A stretch of DNA of 64,000 nt from Teichococcus wenyumeiae (GCF_003696345.1 NZ_RFLX01000013.1:62001-126000), one strand, 5' to 3'. Counted from the stretch's first letter, positions 1-7,964 are shown. Notes: generated by a model from the letters alone, not told the origin. Made by a program: numbers and translations.

Positions 1-42
1 CGCCCGCCGCCGTCGCCAGGGCTGATCCTCCAGCCTGAGTGC

Positions 43-69
43 CCCCGCGGGTTCTGCCCGCCCGCGGGG
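43..69 (-). terminator. Hairpin downstream of ccdAB
   Basis: Perfect 9-bp inverted repeat CCCCGCGGG / CCCGCGGGG with a 9-nt loop, starting 5 nt after the ccdB stop codon in the direction of ccdB transcription. There is no T-tract, so factor-independent termination is uncertain, but the position fits the end of the toxin-antitoxin transcript. Confidence 0.5.
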
Positions 70-73
70 CCTG

Positions 74-388
74 TCAGGCCCGGCTGATGAATTCGTCGAT
101 GGCCCGCAGCAGCCTGGCGCTGCTCTCCTCATCCGCCAGCGAGGCAACCGGCGCGCCGAGCCGGGCCAGCGGGATGGTCGCGATATCAAAGGGATTGGCC
201 ACCAGCTGCCGCCCTTCCACCATGACCAGCGGCGTCAGCCAGTGTTCCTCGCCCGGAAAGGCTGCCCGCTCGACCAGCGGCAGCACCAGCCGGCTGGCCG
301 CCCGCTCCAGCCGCGTTGCCTGGATCGAGACCACATAGGGAATGCTCTCCCGCCGCCCCGGGCTGCGGAAGACATCGAATTGCGGCAC
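74..388 (-). CDS. ccdB: CcdB family toxin
   Basis: 104-residue protein, the usual CcdB length (about 100). It matches the family layout: N-terminal PQFDVFRSPG, central LVLPLVERAAF, then LTPLVMVEGRQLVANPFDIATI and a closing helix. CcdB proteins poison DNA gyrase (GyrA) in the cytoplasm unless bound by CcdA. The start is GTG and shares one base with the ccdA stop (TAGTG), so translation is coupled to the antitoxin. In F-plasmid CcdB the last three residues Trp-Gly-Ile are needed for gyrase poisoning; here the protein ends IDEFISRA, without that Gly-Ile tail. Fold and family are clear; whether it still poisons gyrase is open. Confidence 0.88.
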   Translation of the reverse strand: MPQFDVFRSPGRRESIPYVVSIQATRLERAASRLVLPLVERAAFPGEEHWLTPLVMVEGRQLVANPFDIATIPLARLGAPVASLADEESSARLLRAIDEFISRA

Positions 389-636
389 TACTGGAGCGCC
401 GAGAATTCGTCGGACAGATAGCCGTGCTGCGCGTGGAAGCGGTTGGCGCCCTCCACCACCCGGTCCAGCCGCGCGTCCTCCGCCCGCCGCCGGGCGCGCT
501 CCTGCTCCACAAAGCCGGCCAGGAGATCCTCCAGCGTGCCGCTGACATTGCGGGTATAGGCCCGCGCCTGGCTCAGCAGGTCGGCATTGATGGTGACATT
601 GATGGCCCGCTTGGGCGCGTTGCGGTCATAGCCCAT
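388..636 (-). CDS. ccdA: CcdA family antitoxin
   Basis: 82 residues. The N-terminal half (RAINVTINADLLSQARAY) is the ribbon-helix-helix DNA-binding segment of CcdA proteins, and the C-terminal half ends in the toxin-binding tail HGYLSDEFSAL seen in chromosomal CcdA homologues. It should neutralise CcdB and, with it, repress its own promoter. ATG at 634-636 is preceded by GAGG about 8 nt upstream. A 7-bp-arm palindrome lies just upstream (646-668). First gene of the two-gene ccdAB operon; the stop overlaps the ccdB start by one base. Confidence 0.9.
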   Translation of the reverse strand: MGYDRNAPKRAINVTINADLLSQARAYTRNVSGTLEDLLAGFVEQERARRRAEDARLDRVVEGANRFHAQHGYLSDEFSALQ

Positions 637-645
637 GACACGGCC

Positions 646-668
646 TCATGTGGATCGAATACACATGA
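646..668. promoter_or_regulatory. Palindrome upstream of ccdA, probable CcdA operator
   Basis: TCATGTG, 9-nt spacer, CACATGA: a perfect 7-bp inverted repeat 10 nt before the ccdA start codon. CcdA-type ribbon-helix-helix repressors bind inverted repeats at their own promoter, so this is the best operator candidate. The rest of the gap up to 863 shows no gene. Confidence 0.5.
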
Positions 669-863
669 CTCTATGGATGCGGGGACCAGATGTCGAGGCT
701 TTCTGCTCCGACCTGTCCCATGCGGTCGCCGTGCGCGGCAGAGGCTCCATCATGGCATCCCGCGCCCCGGTCTGGGGCCGCCCTGCGGCAGAACCGGCCT
801 GCCCTTCTTCGCAACCCGGCCGCAGCAGTACTGCCGGGGCCCTGCGCGCATAGAGTGTGGAGG

Positions 864-1190
864 TCATCCACCTCTGTCTGAACGGCGGCGCTTCAAGCGG
901 TACTGGTCCCACCAGCCCTGCACCTTACCCAGGCAGCGCAGCGTGGGACGGCGGAGGAAGGGCACATCCTCCGCCAGCAACAGCACGCCCAGCGGAAGCA
1001 TCCAGAAGCCGAGGATCGGCAGGAAACCCACGCAGCCGCCGAGGAACAGCATCAGCGCCAGCGGCACCCGCAGCCAGACCAGGTGCGGCCGGCACAGCCA
1101 GCGATAGGCGCGGACCATCGGGGCCGGCAGCGCGGCCAGCAGCCGCTGCAGGGGCCTGTCATCGGTCGCAGGGCTCAGCCTCGGCATCAT
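864..1190 (-). CDS. Small inner-membrane protein (PGPGW-like)
   Basis: 108 residues. After a cytosolic N-terminus of about 35 residues there is a hydrophobic hairpin, VWLRVPLALMLFLGGCVGFL then LGFWMLPLGVLLLAEDVPFL, then a basic tail rich in Arg/Lys. The conserved FLPILGFWMLPLG...AEDVPFLRRP turn is typical of a small two-helix membrane protein common in alphaproteobacteria, resembling the PGPGW putative transmembrane family. Function unknown. AAGGA precedes the ATG at 1188-1190. It stands alone, 227 nt from ccdA and 175 nt from the upstream TctC gene. Confidence 0.72.
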   Translation of the reverse strand: MMPRLSPATDDRPLQRLLAALPAPMVRAYRWLCRPHLVWLRVPLALMLFLGGCVGFLPILGFWMLPLGVLLLAEDVPFLRRPTLRCLGKVQGWWDQYRLKRRRSDRGG

Positions 1191-1290
1191 GCTTTCCTTG
1201 TGCCGGGGTAGAACGCACGATGGCGCTGGCCATGCCGGGCGCCACAGATGAACTGCGCGCGACCATGGCTGGCCCTGCTGTTGCAGGCCA

Positions 1291-1309
1291 GGCGGTGGCT
1301 TGCACCGCC
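1291..1309 (-). terminator. Hairpin downstream of the first TctC gene
   Basis: GGCGGTG, 5-nt loop, CACCGCC: a perfect 7-bp stem about 57 nt after the stop codon of the minus-strand TctC gene. No T-tract. A weaker CCTGC/GCAGG stem sits just beside it. Confidence 0.35.
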
Positions 1310-1365
1310 CCGGACGTCAGAATCTTGTCAGGCGCGGCGCCAACCCACCTTGAGCGTCATCGCCC

Positions 1366-2394
1366 TTATTCGACGCGCAGATCGGCCTGCCGCACCACCT
1401 CACCCCAGCGCTTACGCTCGGCGATGATGAAGTCGCGGAATTCCTCCGGCGTGCCGGGCGTGGCCTCGGCCCCTTCGGATTCCAGGCGCGGCCGCAGCGC
1501 TTCGCTGCGCAGGGCGCGGCCGCAGGCATCGTTCAGCTTGTCCACGATGGGGCGCGGCGTCCTGGCCGGGGCGAGCAGCCCGTACCACTGCGTCGCGTCG
1601 AAGCCGGCGACGCCCTGCTCCGCGATGGTCGGGATCTCCGGCGCCGTCACCAGGCGGTGGGGCGAGGACACGCCGAGCGCCCGTAGCATCCCCGACCGCA
1701 CCGGCGGCAGGGCCGGCGGGCCGCCGGTCAGCGTCAAATCGATGGTGCCGCCGATCAGGTCGTTCATCATCGGCCCGGTGCCACGATAGGGCACATGCTC
1801 CATCACCGTGCCGGTGGCGAGGTTGAAGGCCGCCATGGCGATATGCGCCGCCGAGCCATTGCCGCCGGAGCCGTAGGAGAGCGCGCGCGGCTTCTGCTTG
1901 GCCAGCGCGATCAGCTCGCTAATGGTCTTGACCGGCACCTTCTGCGGATGGACCACCATGATGTTCGGCACCACGGCCGCCAGCACGATGGGGGCGAAGG
2001 AGTCCACCGTGTCGAAGTTGAGGTTGCGGTAGAGCGAGGGGTTCACCGCCAGCGTGCCGATATGCCCCAGCAGCAGCGTATAGCCATCGGCCGGCGCATG
2101 GGCGGCGACCTCGGTGCCGATGGTGCCGCCGGCGCCGCCACGGTTCTCGACCACGAAAGGCTGGCCGAACTCGCCCTGCAGGGCCGTGGCCAGGGCGCGG
2201 GCGATGATGTCGGTGGAGCCGCCCGGCGTGAAGGGCACGATGATGCGCACGGGGCGGTCCGGCCAGGCGCCCTGCGCCCGCGCCAGCCGAGGCATGGACA
2301 GCGCCGCCGGCACGGCCAGCAACCCGCCGATGGCGGCGCGGCGCGACAGGGTTCCGGCAAAGGCCGCGGAATGGGGTGGCTTGGGCCCGGGCAT
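1366..2394 (-). CDS. TctC/Bug-family tripartite tricarboxylate transporter substrate-binding protein
   Basis: 342 residues, normal family length with a long leader. Residues 1-41 form an export signal with a twin-arginine-like stretch (SRRAAIGGLLAVPAALS) ending ARAQG. The mature part has the Bug-family hallmarks: PDRPVRIIVPFTPGGSTD, VVENRGGAGGTIG, ADGYTLLLG and VPYRGTGPMM. These periplasmic proteins bind small carboxylates or related solutes and normally feed a TctAB permease. No tctA or tctB is nearby, so the partner must be elsewhere. ATG at 2394 has AGGAGG 7 nt upstream. Divergent from the LysR gene at 2515, which probably controls it. Confidence 0.9.
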   Translation of the reverse strand: MPGPKPPHSAAFAGTLSRRAAIGGLLAVPAALSMPRLARAQGAWPDRPVRIIVPFTPGGSTDIIARALATALQGEFGQPFVVENRGGAGGTIGTEVAAHAPADGYTLLLGHIGTLAVNPSLYRNLNFDTVDSFAPIVLAAVVPNIMVVHPQKVPVKTISELIALAKQKPRALSYGSGGNGSAAHIAMAAFNLATGTVMEHVPYRGTGPMMNDLIGGTIDLTLTGGPPALPPVRSGMLRALGVSSPHRLVTAPEIPTIAEQGVAGFDATQWYGLLAPARTPRPIVDKLNDACGRALRSEALRPRLESEGAEATPGTPEEFRDFIIAERKRWGEVVRQADLRVE

Positions 2395-2400
2395 GACGCT

Positions 2401-2448
2401 TCCTCCTGCCTGCTCTGGGGCAGGCTGTCCCTAACCTAAGCAGGAGGA
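2401..2448 (-). promoter_or_regulatory. Leader inverted repeat covering the TctC ribosome-binding site
   Basis: On the minus-strand transcript, TCCTCCTGC (2448-2440) can pair perfectly over 9 bp with GCAGGAGGA (2409-2401), which contains the Shine-Dalgarno sequence of the TctC gene. An alternative 5-bp stem GCCTG/CAGGC (2408-2412 with 2421-2425) uses part of the same segment. Pairing could hide the ribosome-binding site; whether it does so is an inference. Confidence 0.3.
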
Positions 2449-2479
2449 GGCCGGGGGATCGCATCACTTCTTCCGTTTG

Positions 2480-2502
2480 AGCTATAAGAGGATGGAATAG
2501 CT
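2480..2502. promoter_or_regulatory. LysR-type box
   Basis: AGCTAT, 11 nt, ATAGCT: perfect 6-bp arms with the T-N11-A spacing typical of LysR regulator sites. It lies 12 nt before the LysR start codon and in the shared divergent region with the TctC gene at 2394, so it may serve both autoregulation and control of TctC. Confidence 0.65.
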
Positions 2503-2514
2503 GCCGGAGCGCCC

Positions 2515-3525
2515 ATGACGGTCCGCCGATACCTCGACCAGCGCCTGAAGCTGCATCACCTGCGGGCGGTGGAGGCCATCGTCGCGCAGCGCAGCATCCT
2601 GAAGGCGGCGGCGGTGATCGGCCTCAGCCAGCCGGCGCTGACCAAGACGCTGCGCGAGCTGGAAGACATCCTGCAGCAGCGGCTGTTCGACCGCCTGCCG
2701 CGCGGCATGCGCCCGACCGAGGCCGGCCTGCTGCTGGCCCAGACCGCCCGGCGCATCCTGGCCGAGCTGCGCCGGCTGGACGAGGAACTGGACCGGCTAG
2801 CGGACCCCGAAGGCGGCACGGTGGCGGTGGGCACCCTGCCCGTGGCGGCCACCGGCGTGCTGCCCGGCACGCTGACCCGGCTGAAGGCCGCGCATCCCGG
2901 CATCAGCGTCCGGCTGGAGCAGGGACGGACGGAGGAGCTGCTGCCCAAGCTGGCGGCGGGCGAGATCGACATGATCGTCGGCCGCCTCTACGAGCCCGCC
3001 GTCCCGGACGGCTTCCCGCGCGAGCCCTTGTGGGAGGAGCCGATCTCCATCCTCGCCCGCGCCGAGCACCCGATCTTCGCGGTGCGGAAGCCGGCGCTGG
3101 AGCAGTTGCGCCGCTACGACCTGATCCTGCCCACCGTCAGCCAGCGCGTGGGGCAGGAGATTGAGACGCTGCTGGACATGCTGGCGCTGGAGCCCACCAC
3201 CTCGCTCCGCTCCAGCTCCTATGGCTTTATCCGCGAGATGCTGCATGCCACCGACCTGATCTCGGTGATGCCGCGGCTGATGATGGCGGGCGACCTGCTG
3301 CGCGGCACGCTGAAGGTGGTGCCGCTGCCGGTGCCGGCGCCGCCACGCCCGGCCGGCATCATCCTGCCGCGAGACCGGGAGCTGCCGCCGGCGGGGCATG
3401 CCTTCATCGCCTGCCTGCGTGCCCATGTGGCCGAGATCGGCCAGCGTGGGCTGGCCGCCACCACGACGGAAGCGCGCGCGGCGCCGCCACGGGCCCGGCG
3501 CCAGCCCGCGCCGCAACCGGCCTAG
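2515..3525 (+). CDS. LysR-family transcriptional regulator
   Basis: 336 residues. The N-terminal winged helix-turn-helix is clear (LKLHHLRAVEAIVAQRSILKAAAVIGLSQPALTKTLRELEDILQQRLFDR, about residues 10-60), followed by a LysR substrate-binding domain to about residue 305. The C-terminal 25 residues are low-complexity Ala/Pro/Arg. The SQPALTK and RLFDRLPRGM wording recalls the GbpR/PcaQ-type branch, which answers to sugars or aromatic acids; the ligand cannot be told here. GGAG sits 6 nt before the ATG. Divergent from TctC (1366-2394) with a LysR box between them, so it most likely senses the solute that TctC imports. It is the first plus-strand gene and converges with leuD. Confidence 0.88.
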   Translation: MTVRRYLDQRLKLHHLRAVEAIVAQRSILKAAAVIGLSQPALTKTLRELEDILQQRLFDRLPRGMRPTEAGLLLAQTARRILAELRRLDEELDRLADPEGGTVAVGTLPVAATGVLPGTLTRLKAAHPGISVRLEQGRTEELLPKLAAGEIDMIVGRLYEPAVPDGFPREPLWEEPISILARAEHPIFAVRKPALEQLRRYDLILPTVSQRVGQEIETLLDMLALEPTTSLRSSSYGFIREMLHATDLISVMPRLMMAGDLLRGTLKVVPLPVPAPPRPAGIILPRDRELPPAGHAFIACLRAHVAEIGQRGLAATTTEARAAPPRARRQPAPQPA

Positions 3526-3561
3526 CGCAACGGTCCGGCGCCCTGCTGGCCGGGACAGGCT

Positions 3562-4176
3562 TCAGGCGCCGGCCGGCGGCATCCAGGGGCGGCGGCTGGC
3601 ATCCGCGGCGGCGAAGGCGGCGATCTGGTCCTGGAAGCTCATGGTCAGGTCGATGTCGCTCCAGCCGTTCAGCAGCTTGGTGCGCCAGACGGGATCGATG
3701 GTGAAGCCGGCCTCGATGCCGGGTGCCGCGACGCGGCAGGCTTCCAGGTCCACCGAGATCTCCCGCCCGCCGGCTTCCAGCCAGCCGAGCAGCGCCTCCA
3801 CCACATCTTCCGGCAGCACCACGGACAGCAGGCCGTTGTTCACCGCGTTGCTGGCATAGATGTCGCCGAAACTAGGGGCGATGACGCAGCGGATACCATG
3901 GTCCACCAGCGCATAGGCCGCCGCCTCCCGCGAGGAGCCGCTGCCGAAGTTGCGGCGTGCCACCAGGATCTGGCTGCCCTGGCGCTCCGGCCGGTTCAGC
4001 GGCATCTCCGGGCGCGGCGCGCCGCTCTCGTCGAAGCGCAGGTCGTAGAGCAGCACGTCGCCATAGCCGGCCGAGCGCGGCCGTTTCATGAAGCGGGCGG
4101 GGATGATCTGGTCGGTATCCACATTCACCAGCGGCAGCGGGCAGGCCAGCGCGGTGATCTGGCGGAAGGGTTCCAT
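3562..4176 (-). CDS. leuD: 3-isopropylmalate dehydratase small subunit (LeuD) or close hydro-lyase paralogue
   Basis: 204 residues from the ATG at 4174-4176, the normal LeuD length (about 200). Family motifs are present: VDTDQIIPARFMK near the N-terminus and NFGSGSSREAAAYAL (the swivel-domain loop that closes over substrate). A longer reading upstream is possible but would run into leuC; the chosen start overlaps the leuC stop by one base (TGATG), the usual coupling. With LeuC it isomerises 2-isopropylmalate to 3-isopropylmalate in leucine synthesis. The neighbours are catabolic regulators and carboxylate-binding proteins rather than leuA/leuB, so a paralogue acting on another hydroxy-acid cannot be excluded. 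Confidence 0.88.
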   Translation of the reverse strand: MEPFRQITALACPLPLVNVDTDQIIPARFMKRPRSAGYGDVLLYDLRFDESGAPRPEMPLNRPERQGSQILVARRNFGSGSSREAAAYALVDHGIRCVIAPSFGDIYASNAVNNGLLSVVLPEDVVEALLGWLEAGGREISVDLEACRVAAPGIEAGFTIDPVWRTKLLNGWSDIDLTMSFQDQIAAFAAADASRRPWMPPAGA

Positions 4177-5594
4177 CAGTTGCGTCCCTCCAGCATCGGC
4201 CGCACGTCGGTCAGGTGCCCGGCGACGGCCGCCGCCGCCACCATGGCGGGAGACATCAGGTGGGTGCGGGCGCGCGGGCCCTGGCGGCCCCGGAAATTGC
4301 GGTTGGTAGTGGAGGCGCAGCGCTCGCCCGGCGGCACCTGGTCGCCATTCATGCCGACGCACATGGAGCAGCCGGATTCCACCCATTCCAGCCCGGCCTC
4401 GCGGAAGATGCGATCGAGCCCTTCTTCCTCCGCCTGCCGCTTCACCAGGGAGGAACCGGGCGAGACCAGCCCCGGCACCCGGGCGCGGCGCCCGGCCAGC
4501 ACGGCGGCGGCGGCGCGCAGGTCCTCGATGCGGCTGTTGGTGCAGGAGCCGATGAAGACGCGGTCGATCGGCACCTCCGCCAGCGGCTGGCCGGGGCGCA
4601 GGCCCATGTAGTCCAGCGCATCGCGGATCTGGCCGGCGCGGGCGGGGTCGGGGGTCTTGCCCGGGTCCGGCACCGCCATGGTGACGGGCAGCGCATCCTC
4701 AGGCGTCACGCCCCAGGTCACCACGGGCGCGATCTCGTTGCCGGCGAGCGAGACCTCGCGGTCGAATGCCGCCCCGGGGTCGCTGGGCAGGGCCATCCAG
4801 GCCTCGGCGGCGGCGTCGAAATCGGCGCCCTTGGGGGCGAAGGGGCGGCCGCGCAGGTAGCGCAGCGTGGTTTCGTCCGGCGCCACCATGCCGCAGCGGG
4901 CGCCGCTTTCGATGGCGAGGTTGCACAGCGTCAGCCGGGCTTCCATGCTGAAGCCGCGCACGGTGCTGCCGGCATATTCCACCGCATGGCCCTGCGCCCC
5001 ATCGGCGCCGATGCGGGCGATGATGGCCAGCGCCACGTCCTTGGCGCCGACGCCGGGCGTCAGCGCGCCATCCACCGTGATGCGCATGCGGCGCGGGCGG
5101 CGTTGCCACAGGGTCTGCGTCATCAGCACATGCGCCACTTCCGAGGCGCCGATGCCGAAGGCCATGGCCCCGAAGGCGCCGTGGGTGGAGGTATGGCTAT
5201 CGCCGCAGACAATGGTGGTGCCCGGCAGCGTCAGCCCCTGCTCCGGCCCCACCACATGCACGATGCCCTGGCGCGGGTCATGCAGGCCGAACAGCCGCGT
5301 GCCGTGCCTGGCGGCATTGGCTTCCATCCCCTCCACCATGCCACGCACGGCGGCATCGGCGATGGGGGCGTCGCGCCCGCGCGTCGGCACGTAGTGGTCG
5401 GCGACGCCGATGGTCAGGTCCGGCCGCGCCACGCCGGCGCCGCGTGCCTTGAGCTGGTTGAAGGCGTGGTGGGAGCCTTCATGGAAGAAATGGCGGTCGA
5501 TCCACAGCAGGCTCTGCCCGTCCTCGCGGGTCAGGACGGCATGCTGGTCCCAGACCTTGTCGAACAAGCTGCGCTGCCCGGTTTCCGCGGCCAT
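4176..5594 (-). CDS. leuC: 3-isopropylmalate dehydratase large subunit (LeuC) or close hydro-lyase paralogue
   Basis: 472 residues, typical for LeuC. It carries the [4Fe-4S] ligands of the aconitase superfamily: Cys in FIGSCTNSR (about 351) and the pair in ESGCSMCVGMN (about 409 and 412). VCGDSHTSTHGAFGA and STTNRNFRGRQG are also diagnostic. Forms a heterodimer with LeuD, encoded immediately downstream with a 1-nt overlap. GGGGAGGA precedes the ATG. Divergent from a HutC-type GntR gene at 5718, an unusual regulator for leucine biosynthesis, which together with the flavoprotein and TctC genes nearby raises the possibility of a catabolic role. Confidence 0.9.
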   Translation of the reverse strand: MAAETGQRSLFDKVWDQHAVLTREDGQSLLWIDRHFFHEGSHHAFNQLKARGAGVARPDLTIGVADHYVPTRGRDAPIADAAVRGMVEGMEANAARHGTRLFGLHDPRQGIVHVVGPEQGLTLPGTTIVCGDSHTSTHGAFGAMAFGIGASEVAHVLMTQTLWQRRPRRMRITVDGALTPGVGAKDVALAIIARIGADGAQGHAVEYAGSTVRGFSMEARLTLCNLAIESGARCGMVAPDETTLRYLRGRPFAPKGADFDAAAEAWMALPSDPGAAFDREVSLAGNEIAPVVTWGVTPEDALPVTMAVPDPGKTPDPARAGQIRDALDYMGLRPGQPLAEVPIDRVFIGSCTNSRIEDLRAAAAVLAGRRARVPGLVSPGSSLVKRQAEEEGLDRIFREAGLEWVESGCSMCVGMNGDQVPPGERCASTTNRNFRGRQGPRARTHLMSPAMVAAAAVAGHLTDVRPMLEGRN

Positions 5595-5638
5595 CTGTTC
5601 CTCCCCGGCTATGCATCAGGATAGGCAGGGAAATTTGG

Positions 5639-5696
5639 TTGACGCAATGGCCCTGTCTCTTACTCTGTACAACCGCCGGTATGGAAAATAATACCG
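5639..5696. promoter_or_regulatory. Divergent leuC/gntR control region
   Basis: TTGACG at 5639-5644 followed after 16 nt by TACTCT gives a plausible plus-strand sigma70 promoter for the GntR gene. Further in, CGGTAT, 8 nt, ATACCG (5677-5696) is a perfect 6-bp inverted repeat that could be the GntR operator. The patch is noticeably less GC-rich than the flanking genes. Confidence 0.4.
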
Positions 5697-5717
5697 AGGC
5701 GAAGAGCTATCGGGGAT

Positions 5718-6515
5718 ATGGTGGATACCAAGGTCGAACCCTTCAAGGCGCGCAGGGTCTATCTGCTGCTGCGGGAGCGCATCCAGGCCGGCGACATGGC
5801 GCCCGGAACCCGCTTACCAGGGGAGCCGGCGATGGCGGCGGAATGCGGCGTCTCCCGCGTCACGCTGCGCCGGGCCCTGGACCAGCTGGCGGCGGAAGGG
5901 CTGGTGGAGCGCCGCGCCGGTGTCGGCACCTTTGTGCGCGACGCCCTGCCGCTGCCGCCGGCCGGCATCGATTTCGCCGATGTCTTCGCGCATCTGAAGG
6001 AAATGGGCCGGCGCACCGAGGTGCGGCTGCTGTCCTTCGGCTATGTCCTGCCGGCGGGGCCGGTGGTCACCGCCCTGGGCCTGGCGCCTGGGCAGCGGGC
6101 GCAGCGCGCGGTGCGGGTGCGCGCCATGGCGGGCGCGCCCTTCTCCTACCTCACCACCCATGTGCCGGAGCAGATCGGCCTGACCTATTCGGAAGCCGAG
6201 ATGGCCAGCCAGCCGCTGCTGAGCCTGCTGGAGCGCTCCGGCATCCGCATCGCCCGCGCCCGGCAGGATATCGGCGCGACGCTGGCCGGGCCTGAACTGG
6301 CGGAAGTGCTGCAGGTCGAGACCGGCGCGCCGCTGCTGACCCTCACCCGCGTGGTGGAGGACGCGGCGGGCCGCGCCGTCGAGCACCTGCACGCCTTCTA
6401 CCGCCCCGACCGCTTCACCTTCCAGATGCAGCTCGCCCGCACCGGCGAGGAGGGCGAGCGCCGCTGGAGCCCGCTTGCCCCGGCAACCCCTGAGGCGGGC
6501 GGAACACCGGCATGA
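5718..6515 (+). CDS. GntR-family (HutC/UTRA type) transcriptional regulator
   Basis: 265 residues. An N-terminal GntR winged helix (residues about 8-75: LLLRERIQAGDMAPGTRLPGEPAMAAECGVSRVTLRRALDQLAAEGLVERR, with the conserved GVGTFV wing) is followed by a UTRA ligand-binding domain (about 90-245), including YLTTHVPEQIGL and VEHLHAFYRPDRFTF. UTRA regulators are usually repressors relieved by a small metabolite. Divergent from leuCD and convergent with the flavoprotein at 6602; it probably controls leuCD and perhaps itself through the palindrome at 5677. The ribosome-binding site before ATG 5718 is weak. Confidence 0.87.
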   Translation: MVDTKVEPFKARRVYLLLRERIQAGDMAPGTRLPGEPAMAAECGVSRVTLRRALDQLAAEGLVERRAGVGTFVRDALPLPPAGIDFADVFAHLKEMGRRTEVRLLSFGYVLPAGPVVTALGLAPGQRAQRAVRVRAMAGAPFSYLTTHVPEQIGLTYSEAEMASQPLLSLLERSGIRIARARQDIGATLAGPELAEVLQVETGAPLLTLTRVVEDAAGRAVEHLHAFYRPDRFTFQMQLARTGEEGERRWSPLAPATPEAGGTPA

Positions 6516-6601
6516 AGCGCCGCCACCGGCCGCCGCCCGCCGGAACCACAGACACCCTGCGCGGCCCCAGCCGCTGAGGCATGGGTGGCGCCCCGGCTGC
6601 C

Positions 6602-7951
6602 TTACCCCGCTGCCGTGGCGCCGGCCGCAAGGCCGAGCGCGAAGGACTGCGCCAGCCCATTGCCCGGCACATAGCCGGCCGCGCCCGGGCCGGAAACGCC
6701 GCAGGCCGTGCCGCCCGCCGCCAGCAGCCCTGGAATGGCGCTGCCATCCGGCCGCAGTACCCGGGCGCCGGCATCCACCAGCGCGCCGCCCTGGGTATGC
6801 GCCAGCCCGCCGGTGATGGCGGCGGCGAAGAGCGGCGCCGCCAGCGGCGCGGCCCAGCGGGTACGGCCCAGCGGGTCGGTCCCCTCGCCCCGCGCGAAGC
6901 CCGCGGCTTCCGCCAGCGTCTGGGCCAGGGTCTGCTCCGGCAGCCCGAAGCGCGCGGCCAGGGCCGCGACGCCGCCGCCGCCCCAGATCAGCCCCGCCTC
7001 CACCGCCGCGCGGAAAGGGCCCTGCCGCAAGGCGGCTTCCTGCGCCGCCGCGTCCCAGATCTCCACGGCGCCGCCCGGCTGCGCCAGCACATGCGCCGTC
7101 AGTTCGGACGGGCCCATGTCCTCGGCGGCGAAGCGGTGGCCCGTGGCATTCACCATCACCGCGCCCAGCGCCGGCAAGGCCGCGCCCAGCCGTTCCGCGC
7201 CCTGCCCTTCCCGGCAGAGATGCGGCTGGCCCTGGTAGGAATCCATGCAGAGCAAAGCGGCGCCGAGCCGCTGCATCCAGCCGATGCCGCGCCCGTCGCT
7301 GGCACCCGAGCCGACATGCAGCGCGGCGGCTGCCTCAGGCATGTACCGCGCCCGCAGTTCCGCGCCGCCGCCGAAGCCGCCATTGGCCAGCAGCACCCAG
7401 GGGGCCGCGAGGCTCCGGCGCGTTCCCTGGCCGGAGACTTCGACACCGGCCACCCGCCCGCCTTCCGTCAGCAGCCCGGTGGCATCGGCGCCGTCCATCC
7501 AGGTGATGCGCGCGCGGCGGCGCACCGCCGCGCGCAGCAGCGCGCAAAGCTCGGTGCCGGATTCCGCCGGCGTGGCATGCAGGCGCGGCGCCGAATGGCC
7601 CGGGAAATGCGCTGTGCGCGACAGATGAATCGGCAAGCCCGCCACATCGGCCAGGAAATGTGCCGCCTCGCGCGCGCCCTCCGTGACGCTGCGCAGCAGC
7701 AGTGGCGGAACGCGGTTGGCAGTCTTTTCCGCGATATCGGCGGCGAAGCGCGCGGGGCTGTCCTCCACCCCCGCCGCCTGTTGCCAGCGGCTCCCCGCCG
7801 CCGAGAAGAGCCCGCCGGACAGCGCAAGATTGCTGCTGGCGGCGGCGTCGCGTTCCAGCAGCGCGACGCGCGCGCCGCCCGCTTCCGCCCGCAGGGCGCC
7901 CAGCATGCCGGCAGCCCCCGCGCCCACCACCACCAAGTCCCAGTCCGCCAT
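6602..7951 (-). CDS. FAD-dependent dehydrogenase (fumarate reductase / tricarballylate dehydrogenase-like)
   Basis: 449 residues from ATG 7951, which has GGGAGGAG upstream; the reading frame stays open far upstream but that extension overlaps the TctC gene and is not coding. N-terminal Rossmann motif DLVVVGAGAAGMLGALRAE binds FAD, followed by LSGGLFSAAGS, and the C-terminal flavin motif reads GLLAAGGTACGVSGPGAAGYVPGNGLAQ. The layout is FAD_binding_2 (fumarate reductase, 3-ketosteroid dehydrogenase, tricarballylate dehydrogenase TcuA). Its divergent neighbour is a tricarboxylate-type binding protein, so an organic acid is a likely substrate. No heme or Fe-S motif is visible, so electrons must pass to a separate carrier. 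Confidence 0.82.
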   Translation of the reverse strand: MADWDLVVVGAGAAGMLGALRAEAGGARVALLERDAAASSNLALSGGLFSAAGSRWQQAAGVEDSPARFAADIAEKTANRVPPLLLRSVTEGAREAAHFLADVAGLPIHLSRTAHFPGHSAPRLHATPAESGTELCALLRAAVRRRARITWMDGADATGLLTEGGRVAGVEVSGQGTRRSLAAPWVLLANGGFGGGAELRARYMPEAAAALHVGSGASDGRGIGWMQRLGAALLCMDSYQGQPHLCREGQGAERLGAALPALGAVMVNATGHRFAAEDMGPSELTAHVLAQPGGAVEIWDAAAQEAALRQGPFRAAVEAGLIWGGGGVAALAARFGLPEQTLAQTLAEAAGFARGEGTDPLGRTRWAAPLAAPLFAAAITGGLAHTQGGALVDAGARVLRPDGSAIPGLLAAGGTACGVSGPGAAGYVPGNGLAQSFALGLAAGATAAG

Positions 7952-7964
7952 CCAACCGCTCCTC

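Noticed and set aside
4215-5624. 469-codon plus-strand open frame opposite leuC
   Set aside because: Low-complexity shadow of leuC, with no recognisable domain.
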